A stretch of 64,000 nt of DNA. Source: Plantago major. Lineage: Eukaryota > Streptophyta > Magnoliopsida > Lamiales > Plantaginaceae. Position 1 is the first letter of the stretch. The number at the start of each line of letters is the position of its first letter. The DNA is taken from NCBI GenBank assembly GCA_026545765.1, contig CM048842.1, positions 17,138,667 to 17,202,666 of the forward strand, given 5' to 3'. Below the pieces are notes generated by a model that ran no database searches, was not told the origin of the DNA, and saw only the letters and a list, made by a program, of their open reading frames with translations. Shown piece by piece: positions 35,266 through 47,868 of the stretch. The position numbers and the translations under genes are program-made.

Positions 35266-37303
35266 GATCAACCAGAAAGAAAGGTTGATGAGGACCAGAC
35301 TTCCATGTCTCCACCTCACAACAAGATATCTGAGGCACCCCCTGCGTCAGTAGTACAAGTCTCTGAGCCTGATGTACTCATTCAGGTAACTCAGAAACCT
35401 AACTACACTCGTACTCAGATATCTACACAAGTTTTGAATCTAACTCAAAACTCTTTCTTTCAGGCTCAAACAAGTGCCACTAAGGTCCCTGTTGATGAGA
35501 AAGAGGACCTGCTTCCTTTCTTCAAGGAACACACTTTGCCAAAGCATCTGAAATGCTTCAAGAAATGGCAAAAGCTCCGATGCTCCGATCTATCTGAAAT
35601 CTTAAAGGTGACTGATCACGACACAAGGAGAGCACGAGTCCTTGACTTGGAAAACTACGTCTATGCAATGTTCCCCACTGAACAATATTCTTTCGGAACA
35701 TTGATGGATAAGGATTTTGTCAAGGAAGTGGCCAGAAAGCTGATCCAAGCTTTCAAACAAGCGGATGGTCAGACCAGACTACAGATGGCATTCAAGCCTA
35801 CTTTGCCCTAGACTCTACAATACGTACCCTCTGAACAAGAGGAAGTTAATGGGCAAACGGTCACTATTCCAGAAGTGATCAACCTGGTCTCTGAAGATGA
35901 AGAAGAGAAGGAAACTGATGAGAACAATTATGAAGATCCTCGTTCTGACCATCACAAGGATGAGGATAAGAAGGATGATATTAATGATGCCCCTGCACCA
36001 GGGACAGGAGGGATTCCATAAGGAAACAATGCCTCAGCTGCTGAAAAGCACACTGAGAGGACATCACAACAATCCCCTCCTCCATCTCCTTAGAAATCTA
36101 CCCATCCATCTCCCCAACACAAAGACACTACCGAACAAGTAGTTGAGCACTCTGAGAACAACACTCAGAAAATATCAGATGCACAAGCTAGAGTTGCTCA
36201 ACTCAAAGAACTGTTGGAGGAAGAACAACAGCTACATCTTCAACTGGAAGAAAAGATAGCTGAATCCAGAGTCAAGCTAGACAAACTTGAAGAACAAACA
36301 CTCAAGGAAACGCAAGCTTACTCTGAGATTAAAGAGCTCCGGGAAGCTGTTAACTATATTACTAAGGAGCTAGATGCTGAACAAGCATCTGAAGCAAAGC
36401 ATGATGCTAACGCTGCATCTTCACCAAAGAAACCATCCTCCAAAGGCAAGAAACCCATATCTGAGATGGTTGCCGCTATCAGAAACCTTGATGAAGAAGT
36501 ACACGAGGATGAAGATCACTGGGCTGATGACTCAGATGATGAAGAAGACAGAACCTTGGCAGAACATACAAATGTTCACTTGGGAGTTTCTCACTTAAAG
36601 GGAAAACTGATAGCTCCTCAAAGCTTCAGTAAGAAACCAAATCTCAACTCCCATGATTACATGACCAGATACCATGTTCTGGCAACTCTAAGAAAGGAGT
36701 TCTCTCAACAAAATGAAGAAGTAATTGCATCAGTCCCTGCTGAAATGAAAAAGTTCACTGAGCTAATCACTCAAAGAACAACAAGCTTGGTCATTGCTCA
36801 GAGAGACCTAGGCATGGTAAGGGATGATGACAATAATCTTGCTGAAAAAATCCCTCAATGAGGCTAGCTATGCTGCTGGAAAAGCAGATGCTACTCCAGG
36901 CCCACTGGCAGAGCTCACTGATAAGAATACTGGTCTTATCAAACAAAATCAGGAGCTCAAGGCCACTCTAGAACAGTTGGTTGCTGCTTACAACTATCTG
37001 CAAGGCAACTTTAACTCCCTTTCAGAATCCTTTGTGATTCTTAGTCAGTCAACAATGACTAAGGGGGAAGGATTTCAAGATGCTCAGAGAGGAAGAGGAA
37101 GAGGAAGAGGAAACAAAAGAAAATCTGAGCAACCACCTCTCAGAATTAATGAGCCCTCCTCCAGTCAGACTACTCTACAGATAGTGGCCACCACTCAGCA
37201 ACTTCCTGAAAAAGGAATGACAACAAGGGCCAGAGCACAGAAACCTCCAAGGAGTACCAAGGCTCCAAGGAGAAGACAAGTAAGAGGGATTGATGAGTCT
37301 TCT

Positions 37304-37361
37304 GAAGAAGAAGAAGAAGAAGAAGAAGAAGAAGAAGAAGAAGAAGAAGAAGAAGAAGAAG
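37304..37361 (+). repeat. (GAA)n microsatellite in ORF2, copy B
   Basis: About 19 GAA units encode poly-Glu. Copy A has only four at the same place (15731-15742), so this is a recent expansion. The antisense poly-Phe and poly-Ser frames are artefacts of it. Confidence 0.95.
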
Positions 37362-38263
37362 GCCAAATCAAATCCCTGAGCAATGAAGAAGGCTGCAAAA
37401 GTCTCACAAGAATTGATATTGATGATGATGAAGAGACTGATGAAGATGAAACTCCTCTTCACAGAAAAAGAAAAGTTGATAGCCTAACTGAGCCCATAGC
37501 TGCAAAGCCTTTGGCAGCTAAAACACCCTATGGAAATACCAAGTCTATCCAGGGTGGTTCTTCAAGCAACACCCCAAGGGAAAATTCAAGACAAAGGAGG
37601 AACAGGCTGAGAGTTGAACAAAGAAAACCTCAACTACCACTCAGGCCTGAAGAAGCCAAGATTGAGTATGTGAAGACCAACAATGACTCCTCTGTCTACA
37701 GGTGCATTAATCAGAAGAATGGCTACTGGATTCTGGAACTCAAGCACTTATTGGTAAATGAAAAATTTCCAGAACCAATCCATAAACAGCTCATCGAATG
37801 GAGAAAAGACAAGCCAATCTTGATTAACACCAACCACATCAAAGCCTGGTTGGATTTTGAAGTAATCAACAGAATAGAAGCCATGAAAAAGGACCTCTCT
37901 GATGAATGTCCTTATGGAAAGCCAGATGATGTGCACAGAATTCCCAACATCCTTTGGAGCACAAGAGCAAGACTTGCTGTGGAACCCTATGAGTCCTTCT
38001 ACTTGACTGAAGATCAATACAAGGGTGACATCAGATATCTGAAGATCATATATGAATACTTCAAGCTATCAGATATCAGAATCGAGCATGCCTGGAAGTG
38101 GGGAAAGTATCTGTGGGTCAAGCACTTTGCCAAGAAGAATCCTACGAAAACCTACAAGGAAGTTTGTGGATTTGCCAGAGACACAGAAATGATTGTCAGA
38201 ACACTTCTCTATGACTACTCTGATGACGTCAAAATGTTTGGTGATAGGAAATTTGCAGATTGA

Positions 38264-38657
38264 TCCATGGAACTTCTTTTGAAGACTTGAAGTGTTGAAG
38301 ACTTGAAGACTAGTTTATTAGGATGTCTACTTGCAGCTTGGTTACTCCTGTTGTCCTAATTTAAACTATGTATTTTGTATCTTGCTGACTGAGCATAAAT
38401 GTTGTTTTATCTTGTATTAAAGTTATCTCTGAACTTTCTTTTTAACTTATCTGATGAACCTACTCTTAGATATCAATTTCTATAAAAGATAACTTGTCAG
38501 CAAAGATCACACCTTGTGATTTGGTTGATGTTTACTTTCTGCACTTAATTATACGAATTGAAAAATCATGAGAAATGATTAAGTGATGGATTGTTTCCTC
38601 ATCCAGATTTGTAATAGGTCAGATAGTCATCGTTGACTGATCAAAATGTGGGAAATT
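38264..38657 (+). other. 3' untranslated region and polypurine tract, copy B
   Basis: There is no gene. It is homologous to 16651-17028 in copy A and ends with a purine-rich run (about 38644-38656) before the LTR. Confidence 0.7.
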
Positions 38658-40280
38658 TGTTAGGAATATCTGTATAGATTTTGATCAGCAACCTAATGAA
38701 TTATCTTAGCTCAGAAAGGTGGTTAGTACTCTTGGTTCACTTGAACACTGTAAAAGAGGAAACTCACTAAGTATGATAGTCTAGCAAAACTTGTATAGGA
38801 TGTTAGGTCTCTGAATGTAATTTTTATTCTCTGAAGAAGACCAAGAAGAAGGCATCCAGCAGGAAAAGTTCAACAAATTTTGAAGATCTGAAGACTGCAC
38901 AAGATTGCTGAAGACAAAGGTTTTTCAGATACCTATGACCAGATATCTTGAAGACACAAGAATTTTTAAATAAACGGTGTTGCAAAAGATATCTGAGAAA
39001 TAAAAGGTTTCTGAAACGAGGAAAAGTGCCCACATATATCTACACTCAGATACCTTGGATAAAGATTATGTTTCCGGGAAATAATATATTTTTAACAAGT
39101 GGTATATGGAGTTGTGATAGTCTCTGGAAAAGGACGTGCAAGGCTTCAGAAAGCATGCATAGTTCCGTTGGCACTACAGGAAAAAGTATAGTACAGTGCA
39201 TTAAATGCGCGGACAGAAATGTCTTAACACAAGCAGTAGCTTGTGAAGAAGAAGACAAACCTACTACAGTACTATACTCAGATATCAATAGTTCGAAATT
39301 GAGTTAAGCCTAACGGATACTATTCAAACGGCACTCAAATTCATCTATAAATATCAACACTTAGACTGCTTGAGAACACACACAGAACTTACACCTTAGA
39401 TCACTGAACTTATATTGAATACTCTCACAAGCTCTCTCAAGCACACTACTTACCTTCAAACTTTCTGTTGCGACCAAAGCTCTTGATTATAAGTAGCACA
39501 AAAGTTCTAAGTGTCCTGATCCTTAACAAGCATTGTTATTTGTGAAAGAGTTGAACTAAGATTTCATATCTGAGATTCATTCTCTTGAACACTTATCATA
39601 GACTTGGGTCAGTAAAGAACAAGATATCATACATTGCAAAGTGTATTAAGTATACTTGATTCATAGAGCTATCTGAATAACTGAACAAGTTATTAAAGAA
39701 GCTCACCTGACAAACTACATTAACCAACACCTTAATCGGCGTGGAGTACAGGAAGTACTTAGTTTGGGAAACTAAGGAATAACTCCAAGGTTATTGAGCA
39801 TAGGAAGTACTTAGTTTGGAAAACTAAGGAATAGCTCAAAAGGTTTCTGAGTACAGGAAGTACTTGGCTGTGAAAGCCGGGGAATAACTCAGGGGGAACA
39901 CTTGGTTGGGAACCTAGTGTATTTAGGAATCTAGAGAAGATACTTGTAAGGTTACCTCAATTATCTGTCTTAGTGGATTCTAGGTCTGAGAAAGGCCGAA
40001 GTGGATTAGTTGAAGGATTACGCCACCTTCAGATACCACTATAAAAAGACTTGTGTTATTGAATTTCTGAAGTTTATTACTTGCTTTATTTATCTTGCAA
40101 AGTATTTACACTTATCTTGCTGAGCACGTGCACTTATCACAGAAAAGTCTTCCGCTCTCTGAAATTAAGTATCAGATATCTTCACAGATATCTGAGAAAC
40201 TGTATTTATCGACAAAAGTTTTAAAAGACTATTCACCTCCCCCCTTCTAGTCTTTTACTTTGCCGTTATCTGGAGCAACA
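38658..40280 (+). repeat. 3' LTR of Sirevirus copy B
   Basis: It starts TGTTAGGAATATC and ends GAGCAACA, with the TATA box at 39346-39353. It is very similar to the 5' LTR over its length, indicating a fairly recent insertion. Confidence 0.93.
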
Positions 40281-40285
40281 GTGGT

Positions 40286-41059
40286 CCTTGTCACCACCGT
40301 AGACGTGTTAGGCGTGTTTCAGATACTACCTATATATCGGCGTGGTCCTAAAAAGTCATATGACCGTGAGGGTTGATGGCACGTATACCAAAACTGACAC
40401 GCAAAAAAGTGCGGACTTCGGTAAAACAGACACTACAAAAAAAAGTGAGACTAAAAGAGTCCATAGTGGCCAAATTGACTATCATCTAATTTATTGTATG
40501 CAAATATGTGGTGGTATGGAAGTTTGGTTGTGTGCTCCGACAAGTTGCTGTGCGCAAGGAAAAGCCCCTTCTGACTTAACTGATTGAGTACATTGCATGA
40601 GGTATTTGAGGCAACTTTGTGACGAAAGTCACCTTCCTTTTCTCTTGTTGTTCCTTGAGTGATTAACCTACTGGACACTTCCAGAGTGTGAGAGAGAGAG
40701 AGATGTGTAGGATTTCCTTGTGAGGGATTGGGGAGTTAGACTTAAGTGCTATTTTCTTGAGAAACTCTCTTACAGGATTTGTTGTGCACTATTTCTGTCA
40801 AGGTTGGTTGAGTGCAACTCTACTTAAAATCCATTTTTTTTTTTTACCGACAAAATTCGTGCGCAAACTATTTGGATTTGATTTTGCGCACGGATTTTTA
40901 TGGCCCAAGTGTGTGAACTTAACGCTTACAATGGTAGAGTTCAGTCACTTGGAAGTCTGACTCGTTTATGTGTTCTTGTGTGTCGTTGTGTAGAGTCTAG
41001 TTGTTTTTATTTTGTTGTATGTTTGCTCGAGGACGAGCAAAGGTTCGGTTTGGGGAGTT
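40286..41059 (+). other. Non-coding 3' region of the inner Athila-like element, part 2
   Basis: It resumes after the GTGGT duplication and has no gene. It ends with CTCGAGGACGAGCAAAGG and a purine-rich tract GGTTTGGGGAG (about 41047-41057) next to the 3' LTR, the usual Athila/Tat arrangement. Confidence 0.7.
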
Positions 41060-42438
41060 TGATGAGACGATAATTTTGAGTCTCATTTGGTCCTTTTTAG
41101 CTGTCTTTGTTAGTCTTCGTTTATGGTTTTTTAGTGTTTTTGTACGTTTTTATGCTTTGGTGCTTTGTTTGTGTTTTGTAGGATTTTTGTGTTCCGAAGG
41201 TGAAAATCGGAGTGAAAATATTGGTTCTAGAGCTGTGAATGTAGAGTAACTGGGCAAAACCGGAAGTGGATTCGGAGTTCGGACGAAGATTTGAGAGTCG
41301 TTTTAGCGAAGCTTGCAAAAGTGAAGTATTACGGAGCGGTCTAGCCATTTTGGCCATAACTCTCTCATATATTGTTCGATTGACCTGAGGTCGGTGGCCA
41401 CGGAAAGATAATTCAAAGGGCTACAACTTTCGTGCTGTAAGTTTGGCCAAATCCTATCTTCAGAAAAAGTTACAAAGGCTTTAATCTCGCTGCGGCGAGA
41501 TTTTACGAGAGCAATTTGGGAGCCTAAACAGTGTCTCGCCGGGGCGAGCTATTTTGCCCGCCGCGGTGAGATTCGGCGAGAATTTCACAAATTCAGCAGA
41601 AAAACTCCTTTTTAGGTCAGGATTAGGTCATCTTTTGCCATAACTTCTTATACTCGATTTTTTCATAGAAAAAGCTCCTGGAACTAGATTCTGACATTGA
41701 TACAATATTGGAGTTTGGTTTTCATCATTGCTGAAGGATTGATACCGAATTCCTGGTAATATTTGATAATTCTCTATTGTTTATCTCTTTACGATTCGTG
41801 TTTGCTATGCTTTATCGAATTGTATGAGCTTGCATGCGATTATCAAACTGATTATGTTTATCATATTCAAAACTTTGAATTCTTTGATTCTTGCTTTTAC
41901 TATGAGTAGCTAAACCTCTCCGAACACGGTAGTTATGTGACGGTTTTGCATATTCGCTTGGGTTTATATTCGTTCATATAGGTTCGTCTATTTTAAAATC
42001 TTCGTAAAACCTTCAATCCAATAAGCTAGATTAAGACTTTCAAAATCGTTTTCGGGTAAGGATCGTGGATTGACGACCCATGATTTCTCTATTTCAAACA
42101 TTCAAATGACGATTGGTTGAATTGGATTGATTGATTTATGTACACCGACCGTGTGACAAGTATGAACGATTTCCCTAGAGCGAATTAGCATTAATCGATC
42201 ATAACTGTTGTGCTCTCTCTATCTCATTGATTTAAAACCTTTACATTGCTTTATTCTGATTTCTAGTTTAGAAAGTATTCAAAACCCAAATCATTCGTTT
42301 GTTTTCACAAGTAACTACTTGCTCTCAACTTGTTGTGGTAGCTTAATTGGTTCCATAGAGAACGATTCTGTGGTTAGTATTTTCTGTCTACAACAACTGC
42401 TTACTACTTGTTTACTAACTAATAATTTGAGCACATCA
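41060..42438 (+). repeat. 3' LTR of the inner Athila-like element
   Basis: 1379 bp, TGATGAGACG...GCACATCA, followed by the ACGAG duplication. Compared with the 5' copy it has a deletion of about 25 bp in the GC-rich part near 41490. Confidence 0.92.
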
Positions 42439-42443
42439 ACGAG

Positions 42444-42750
42444 GAAGGAGTGTCCGATCTAAGGAAGTTCGTGCCGTCGAGGAGGTTCCGTGGAAAATAA
42501 TCGCAAAAAGAGACTGGATGATATAGAGGCCGAACTATCTAAGAGAGAGTCCGAAGGAGAAGATGGACACAAGGAACCGTCAGAGGAGGAAAACTACATC
42601 CAAGATGGTGAACCATCATCAAGCCAAACTCCTCCATCAGACCGAACCTGGCATGAACTTAGGCAACACCGGAGTCGACCTATTACCCCTATAACACCGA
42701 TAAGGGTAACCGCACCAGCTCAGCTGGAATCACCCCTTTTGGAAGGAAAA
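42444..42750 (+). pseudogene. Gag of the outer Athila-like element, second part
   Basis: The outer gag resumes after the inner element. A frame from 42490 gives MENNRKKRLDDIEAELSKRE, an acidic segment and a Pro/Ser/Thr-rich stretch (SSSQTPPSDRTWHELRQH). It is cut at 42750 by Sirevirus copy C and continues at 57093. No named domain is visible here. Confidence 0.65.
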
Positions 42751-44246
42751 TGTTGGTCCAGATAACGGCAAAGTAAAAGACTAGGGGCGGGGGGGGGGGT
42801 GAATAGTCTTCTCAAACTTTTGTCGATAAAACAGTTTATCAGAAAGTCGGGTAACTTTCTGATACTTATAATCAGAATAGAGGAAGTCTTTCTGATAAGT
42901 GCACGTGCTCATCAAGATAGTAAAGTGTGTAAATTACTTTGCAAGTAAGTAAAGGCAGAAAGTAAATCACACAGTAGCTTTATAGTGGTATCTGAAGGTG
43001 GCATAATCCTTCAATTAATCCACTTCGGCCTTTCTCAGACCTAGAATCCACTAAGACAGATAATTGAGTTCACCTTACAAATATCTTCTCTCGATTCCTA
43101 AATACACTAGGTTCCCAACCAAGTGTTCCCCCTGAGTGCTTCCCTGACTTTCCCAGCCAAGTACTTCCTCTACTCAGAATTCCCTGAGTTATTCCCCGGC
43201 TTTCCCAGCCAAGTACTTCCTCTACTCAGAACCTTTCTTGGAGTTATTCCTTAGTTTACCAAACTAAGTACTTCCTCTACTCCACGCCTTTTCTGGTGTT
43301 GGTTAAGAAGAGTTTGTTAGATTGGTAGATTAATAACTTCCACAGTTATGTAATACTACCTTCTGGAACAAGAGTCACTTAACACACTTGGACAGTGTGT
43401 GGTGATATGTTCTTTTCAGACCCAAGTCTATGTTCTTCGTTCAGGAGAATGAATATCTTAGCAAGTCGCAACAGTGTTTCAATTCAATTCCTGCACAACA
43501 GATATAGCTTGTTATGGATCAGGATACTTAGAACTTTCGTGCTACTTAGAATCAAGAGATTGGTCGCAACTGTAAGCTTTGAGTAAGTAGAGAAGGCTTG
43601 TATGCTTGAGTGTAGGATATGAAATTCAGTCGTTCAAGTGTGTTTTCAAGCATTCTAAGTGGTGATATTTATAGGTGAAAATCAAGACGTTTAAATTACT
43701 ATCCGTTAGGCTATTGAGATTCAAACTACAAACAATCCGTTGATAGTACTACAGAACTTTTGTCTCTTTGTTCAGAGATAAAGCTTTTGGTCAGCGAGTT
43801 CTGCAATGGCATTAAATGCACTGTACTATCTTTTGTATTGTTTTGCCAACAGAACTATGCGAAATTTGTGCACGTCGCTATCAGAAACTCCAAGCCTTTC
43901 AGAAACTAAGGAAAACATCGTTTCTTCCAGAAACATTGTTTTCACTAAGTTATCTTTTGCATATGGTTTCTGAGGTACAATTCCTTAGTCTTCGGTAATT
44001 TTGTGTAGTCTTCATATCTTCAGATAGTTGAGCTCTTTCTTCTGGATGCCTTCTTCTTGGTCTTCTTCAAAGATATAAAATTACTTTCAGAGACCTAACA
44101 TCATATACAAGATTTACTAGACTAATCATACTAAGTATACTTCCTCTTTTACAATGTTCAAGTGAACCAAGAGTACTAGATACCTTTCTGAACTAAGGTA
44201 AGTCATTATGGTGCATTGATCAAAACTAAACATATATTTCCTAATA
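42751..44246 (-). repeat. 3' LTR of Sirevirus copy C
   Basis: On the minus strand it starts TATTAGGAAA at 44246 (TG mutated to TA) and ends CTGGACCAACA at 42751. The polypurine tract AAAAGGGGGAAATT lies at 44247-44262. TATAAATA is at 43666-43673. The dyad array is expanded by one unit (43084-43290), and the C-tract hairpin is at about 42774-42815. Confidence 0.9.
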
Positions 44247-47200
44247 AATTTCCCCCTTTTTGATCAGTTACCTATGACTACTTTAAAAACCTATTACAAC
44301 TTGGATGAGGAAACAATCCACCACTTCAACATTTCTTATGTTTTATTATTCTTTTATTTAAGTGCAGAAAGTATGACATCAACCAAATCACAAGGTGTGA
44401 TCTTTGTTGACAAGTTATCTTTTCATTAGAGAGTATCTGAGAGTAGGTTCGTCAGATAACAATTACAAAGTAAGTGTAGATAAATTTTACAAGATACTTA
44501 AACAGTAAGTACAATCAACAAAAATCAAAAGATTATACAACTTAGTAGGACAACAGGAAATTCCAAGTTCGAAGTGAACATCCTAACTAGCTGGCCTTCA
44601 TCCTTCTTCATTCTGCATCATCTGGTCGAATGTAAGCAGAGTATCTGATGATATCGTCTGAGTAGTCAGTGAGAGCTTCTCTAACGAAAAGTTCAAACTT
44701 TATGGAGGTCGCAACATACTCCTTGTATGATCCTTCTGTCTTACATGCTGTACGAGTCCTTTCGACCCAGAGATATCTGCCCTAGAGCCAGGTATGCTCA
44801 ATCTGTATGGAAAATAACTTGAGTTCTTGGTACACTTTACTCTAGTATTTCAAATCTAGCTTGTATTCTTCCTCTGTTATGTAGAAGTTTTCATAGACCA
44901 TTACTGTAGTTTTTTGTACCAACTTGTTACCAAGAACATTGAGTTTCAAATAAACATCATTTGGTATGTAGTAGGGGCAAACATCAGTAAGCTCTTTTTC
45001 AATAGCTTGTTTTCTGACCGTTATCTCGAAGGATAGTGCATCTTTTAATCTTTCATCAGATAGCAATTTCCTTTTGTTCTTTCTCTAGGCTATCAATTGA
45101 AGGAAGACTGGTTTTGGGAAAGGTTTTGAGGAAAATATTAAACTATTGATGCCCATTACCCAGACACCATTGATGCACTTATAGACATTTGAGTTCAGAT
45201 CTTCTGGAGTTGGTTCATACTTTACTAGTACTTCTTGAGGATTTAAAGTATCAACTCCTTGAAGTTTTTCAATTCATTCTTTGATCTTCATCTGTCTAAA
45301 TGCTTCCCTTTGCTCTTTCTTGGAAAGATCTCTGTTACTTGTACCTTCTTGAGTAGGTACTGCAGAAGTGACTCCTGGTCCAATTGGAAATCCCACACTT
45401 CTCTTTCGAATGTAGGGTCTTCTTCCTCATCATCTTCTTCCTGATGAGTTGCCACTGATGCCTTGTTTCCATTTTGACCAACTTTATTCTTCTTTTCAGA
45501 AGGCTCTTCAACATCTTCTGCATAGTCTGTGAAGATTCTTCTTTTCCTTGAGCTCTTGGCAGCTTTAGGAACTTCGTGAGACTCTTTAGTAACAGGTGGA
45601 GGTGGTGGTAGGAGAGCTTGACTAGAGGTACTTTGTAGAGGTAAAGGTTTAGATAAAGTAAATTGTTTGCTTTTCCTCTTGGTTTTTCAATTTCCCCCTT
45701 AGTCATAGGAGGCTGATCAATACATTCTGATAGCTTCACAAAGGATTCTGAGATGGAGGCAAAGCTTCCTTGTAATCCGTTATAAGCTTGAGTGATTTCT
45801 TGCAGTTTAGCTCTTAAAAGCATATTCTGGTTAGCAAAACCAGTTTCTTGATCATTTAGCTTTGCTACCTCAGAGACCACTTTTGGTATATTCTCAATAG
45901 CCACAGTGGAGAGGTAGTCGACGAGCTGTATCAAATCCTCATCTTCCGTTCTTTGCAGGGCCTCTTCTCTCTGAACGAAGGATAAAGTAGTGATCCTTCT
46001 GGCAAGTAGTGCTGCAAGTTTCTGGAAGGCAGGAGTTGCAGACTCTATAAGCTACTTTTCTTGATCAGAGCATTCCTTAAACAGATTCTCAAAGATCTGT
46101 TCTTGCTCACTCCATACTTCACCAACAAATTTTGGCACCGGAATTATCATCAAGGGGTCAAGCGTTGGTGGAGCAAAGTCCTGTGAAGTGTAATTGTCCT
46201 TCAGAGGCATTGAATCCCTATGTTCTGCTTCTTCTTCAAAATTCCGGTTGTCAGCAGCCTGTTTACCTTGTTTAATGGAAGCTCTCAGTTCTTCCATAGT
46301 AGTCTCTCTGTCTTGGTTCTCCTTGTCAATAGCTGCTTGTTTAGCACTCTGGAGATTTTGTAATTCCTGTAGAGATGCTTCCTCTCTTAGAATGAGATCC
46401 TCAACTTTGTTGAGGTCGGCTTCCTTTTCTGTCATCTTGGTTTGTACCTCAAGATGCAATGTAGCTTCCTGTGTCAGCAAGTCTCTGAGATGAGATATCT
46501 TGGACTCTAATTCTGGCAGTTGCTGCAGAGTCGGATTATCATCAGAGAGTTCTAAGATGTCCTTGTGTAGCTTCTTTCTGGAGGAATCATCTTGATGGTG
46601 AGAGGCATAAGTGGTTGGTTTCTTCTCAGATTGTTTTGCAACAACTGAGGGTTGCTTTGCAGAGATTGTTCTGCCTGCTCCAGGTGGCTTATCATCGTTG
46701 TTATCATTATCACCATCAGAATTATCCTTAGACGCATCATGTTTACAGGAGGATGGTAGAGAAGTTTGAGATTTGTCCTTTCGATCCGGCTCCTCTTTGT
46801 TATCAGAAGTTGGAGTCTTAGTAGAAGAAGCTCCTTGTTGTAAGTGACGTGGAAGTATAGGATGACGAATCATCTGAAGCTGCTTTTGCTTATCCATATT
46901 CTGAAAAAGTTCCACCAAATGGTCACACACAATGTTTCTAAATCCCGTACTTGTACATTCATTGAGCTTATGTTTATCAGTTGGTAGCAATCGATGAACG
47001 AATTCTTCCAGGGATTCATATTGCTCTCTCATTTGTGCGTCATCACCATCTTTAAACAGAGTTTTAAGGCTAAGTCTCCTGACTTTCTGCCATTGTGAAA
47101 AGTATCCCATCTGCTTCGTCAGAACGGTGGTCTCGTACTTATCGAGTAATGAGAGATACTCCCCATCGAAAGAGTCAACATCAGAGGTTGAAGGACTTGG

Positions 47201-47788
47201 AGGGGTAGGCGTATCAGAAAGAACCTGTAGAGGAACATAATTGGTTTTTAGTTCCAGTACTTCAGTGGATATCTGAGGTTTTTGAAGTACAAGACTTGAT
47301 GTTACCTGTGTCGCAAAAACAGGTTTAGAAGTCTTGTTGGGAGAGGCAGTCCGTGCCTAGGATATTTCAGTTGACTTAGGAGACTTGAGATTTTTCTCCT
47401 TTTCAACTTCCTGTTCTTTCTGATCCTGAGAAATAGAAGTGTTAGTACACTTAGAAAGATTAAGAAGGATTCTACACACAATAGTTTCTGAGTTTTCTAC
47501 TTCGTTCACTGGAGGTTCAGAAACATGTTTTTCAGAAACCTGCGCGGTTTCTTGTGTGTCTTCTGAAGCCTTTGACTTTTCAGCCGCTTCATCTTTCTTC
47601 TGAGTTTGAGCCATCAAGAAATATAAGAAAGGGTTAATTAAATCCTTATAGGAAGATTTCTGAGAGATCACTTGTGAATCATGGTCTACCTGTATAACAG
47701 ACTCATATTCTTGAATGATTGGAGAAGTGGTGTTCTTCTTCTCTGAAAGCATTTCTGCTTCTTGTCCTTCCTTACTTTTAAGATCAGC

Positions 47789-47868
47789 CTAAACAAAGAA
47801 CAAATCACTTTGTTAGAACAAAATAAGTGACATAGAAAATCAAGTAAAGATTTGAACCATCCAGTAAC
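47789..47868 (-). other. Conserved 80-nt intron in ORF2, copy C
   Basis: The donor is CAG-GTTACT and the acceptor TTTGTTTAG-GCTGAT on the minus strand. Same length, phase 0 and same position as introns 13006-13085 and 34571-34650. Confidence 0.7.

Larger units (their letters stand above)
32681..38263 (+). pseudogene. Sirevirus ORF2 (extra gene after pol), copy B
   Basis: The start codon position holds ATC where copy C has ATG (49455), so the start is lost. Frame 1 runs through the N-terminal domain (GDFNPDHWTSNHRMIWGG, DVLEFYNNSRI, FNWGKYAFMKFVKKIQ) with nonsense codons at about 33167, 33223, 33277 and 33602. ADELINAA repeats and an acidic segment follow to 34570. Four introns come next (34571-34650, 34759-34837, 34940-35022, 35176-35265), then a helical domain (LPFFKEHTLPKHLKCFKKWQKL) to 35811, coiled coils (36160-37030), an RGRGRGRG/KRK basic patch near 37090, a poly-Glu tract, and a C-terminal domain (RPEEAKIEYVK... 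to KFAD). The last 479-residue stretch (36824-38263) is open. The product is unknown; coiled coils and basic patches suggest a nuclear or particle-associated protein rather than a membrane glycoprotein. Confidence 0.75.
24437..40280 (+). mobile_element. Sirevirus copy B (Ty1/copia), full length but mutated
   Basis: The LTRs are 1617 and 1623 bp, flanked by GTGGT at 24432-24436 and 40281-40285. The order is primer site, gag, protease-integrase-RT-RNase H, hairpin array, promoter-like leader, ORF2, polypurine tract, LTR. The extra ORF, large LTRs and long Gag with coiled coil are Sirevirus traits. It has several stops and frameshifts and is defective. It is the best-preserved plus-strand copy. 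Confidence 0.92.
20411..42438 (+). mobile_element. Inner Athila-like element with gag and protease only
   Basis: Two LTRs beginning TGATGAGACG and ending GCACATCA are flanked by ACGAG at 20406-20410 and 42439-42443. Apart from Sirevirus copy B nested inside it, the element is about 6.2 kb. It holds a Gag domain, an aspartic protease and non-coding sequence, with no RT, RNase H or integrase. This is the layout of the gag-only non-autonomous class (TR-GAG-like). It must have used a partner's polymerase. Confidence 0.85.

Noticed and set aside
37175..37462. Minus-strand open frames with poly-Phe or poly-Ser
   Set aside because: They are antisense to the GAA repeat in ORF2 of copy B.
36824..38263. 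The 479-residue frame as an independent host gene
   Set aside because: It is homologous to the C-terminus of ORF2 in copies A and C and lies inside LTR and duplication boundaries.
46052..47110. The 352-residue minus-strand frame as a host coiled-coil protein
   Set aside because: It sits in the right place and order to be ORF2 of Sirevirus copy C.
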